From the NCBI GenBank assembly GCA_020859985.1, contig JAJBVD010000008.1, positions 25,896 to 89,895 on the forward strand: a stretch of DNA of 64,000 bases, in the 5' to 3' direction. The notes below the pieces were generated by a model that had not been told where the DNA came from, did no database searches, and saw nothing but the letters and a program-made list of their open reading frames with translations. The position numbers were made by a program, and so were the translations under genes. Positions 63,990 to 64,000 of this stretch are shown piece by piece. Numbering within the stretch: position 1 is the first letter of the stretch; every line of letters begins with the position of its first letter. Source of the stretch: Clostridiales bacterium. GTDB lineage: Bacteria; Bacillota; Clostridia; Lachnospirales; Lachnospiraceae.

Positions 63990-64000
63990 AATCAGGTTGG

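Overview
The window reads as low-to-mid GC Firmicutes DNA, most likely a gut Clostridia of the Lachnospiraceae type. Support: AGGAGG-type ribosome binding sites, ATG/GTG/TTG starts, a Tn916/Tn1549-type mobile element end with three tandem large serine recombinases, a Clostridia-type parE-parC pair, QueH, WYL and DUF4143 proteins. This placement is inference; there is no rRNA or other marker to fix it.

Region 1 (1 to about 12.54 kb) is the right end of an integrative conjugative or mobilizable element. It carries a leader with two near-identical hairpins, a coiled-coil protein, an MBL hydrolase, an ImmA/IrrE peptidase with an XRE repressor, a Y-family polymerase with a YolD partner behind an operator-studded promoter, a Cys-rich KTR protein, a second XRE regulator, a Tn916 orf7-like sigma factor overlapping an orf8-like HTH protein, a DUF6870-like protein and three adjacent serine recombinases. 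It ends inside a Uma2-family gene whose 3' part survives at 12.54-12.77 kb, which marks the insertion site.

Region 2 (12.8-26.5 kb) is chromosomal: a HAD phosphatase; two B12 genes (cbiA/cobB-like and cobT); an MBL hydrolase and MFS exporter operon; an AraC/receiver-type regulator; and a complete oligopeptide/nickel-type ABC importer (SBP, two permeases, two ATPases), probably under that regulator.

Region 3 (26.6-43.1 kb) holds an ABC ATPase/permease pair without its binding protein, queH, a glucose/GlcNAc-type PTS IICBA, argH, asd, a WYL regulator, a truncated ATP-binding regulator, an SDR protein, topB, a beta-helix nucleotidyl/acyltransferase-like protein and a DUF4143 ATPase.

Region 4 (43.2-53.2 kb) has parE-parC, a membrane GGDEF protein, an aconitase-family hydratase and aspS.

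Region 5 (53.3-62.4 kb) is rich in envelope genes: a MotA/ExbB-like plus OmpA/MotB-like pair resembling ZorA-ZorB, a tandem-ACT protein, two lipoproteins, a membrane-anchored beta-lactamase-fold protein, and glpK. Several of these carry Thr/Glu-rich spacers.

Region 6 (62.4-64 kb) is the start of a probable RiPP locus: an XRE regulator, a Nif11-type precursor with three CxC-GG-x-G core repeats, and a second double-glycine precursor. The modification genes would lie beyond the right edge.

Scattered through 29-57 kb is a small palindromic repeat family (GTAACTGT-N11-ACAGTTAC), and several genes have short tandem repeats just before their ribosome binding sites.
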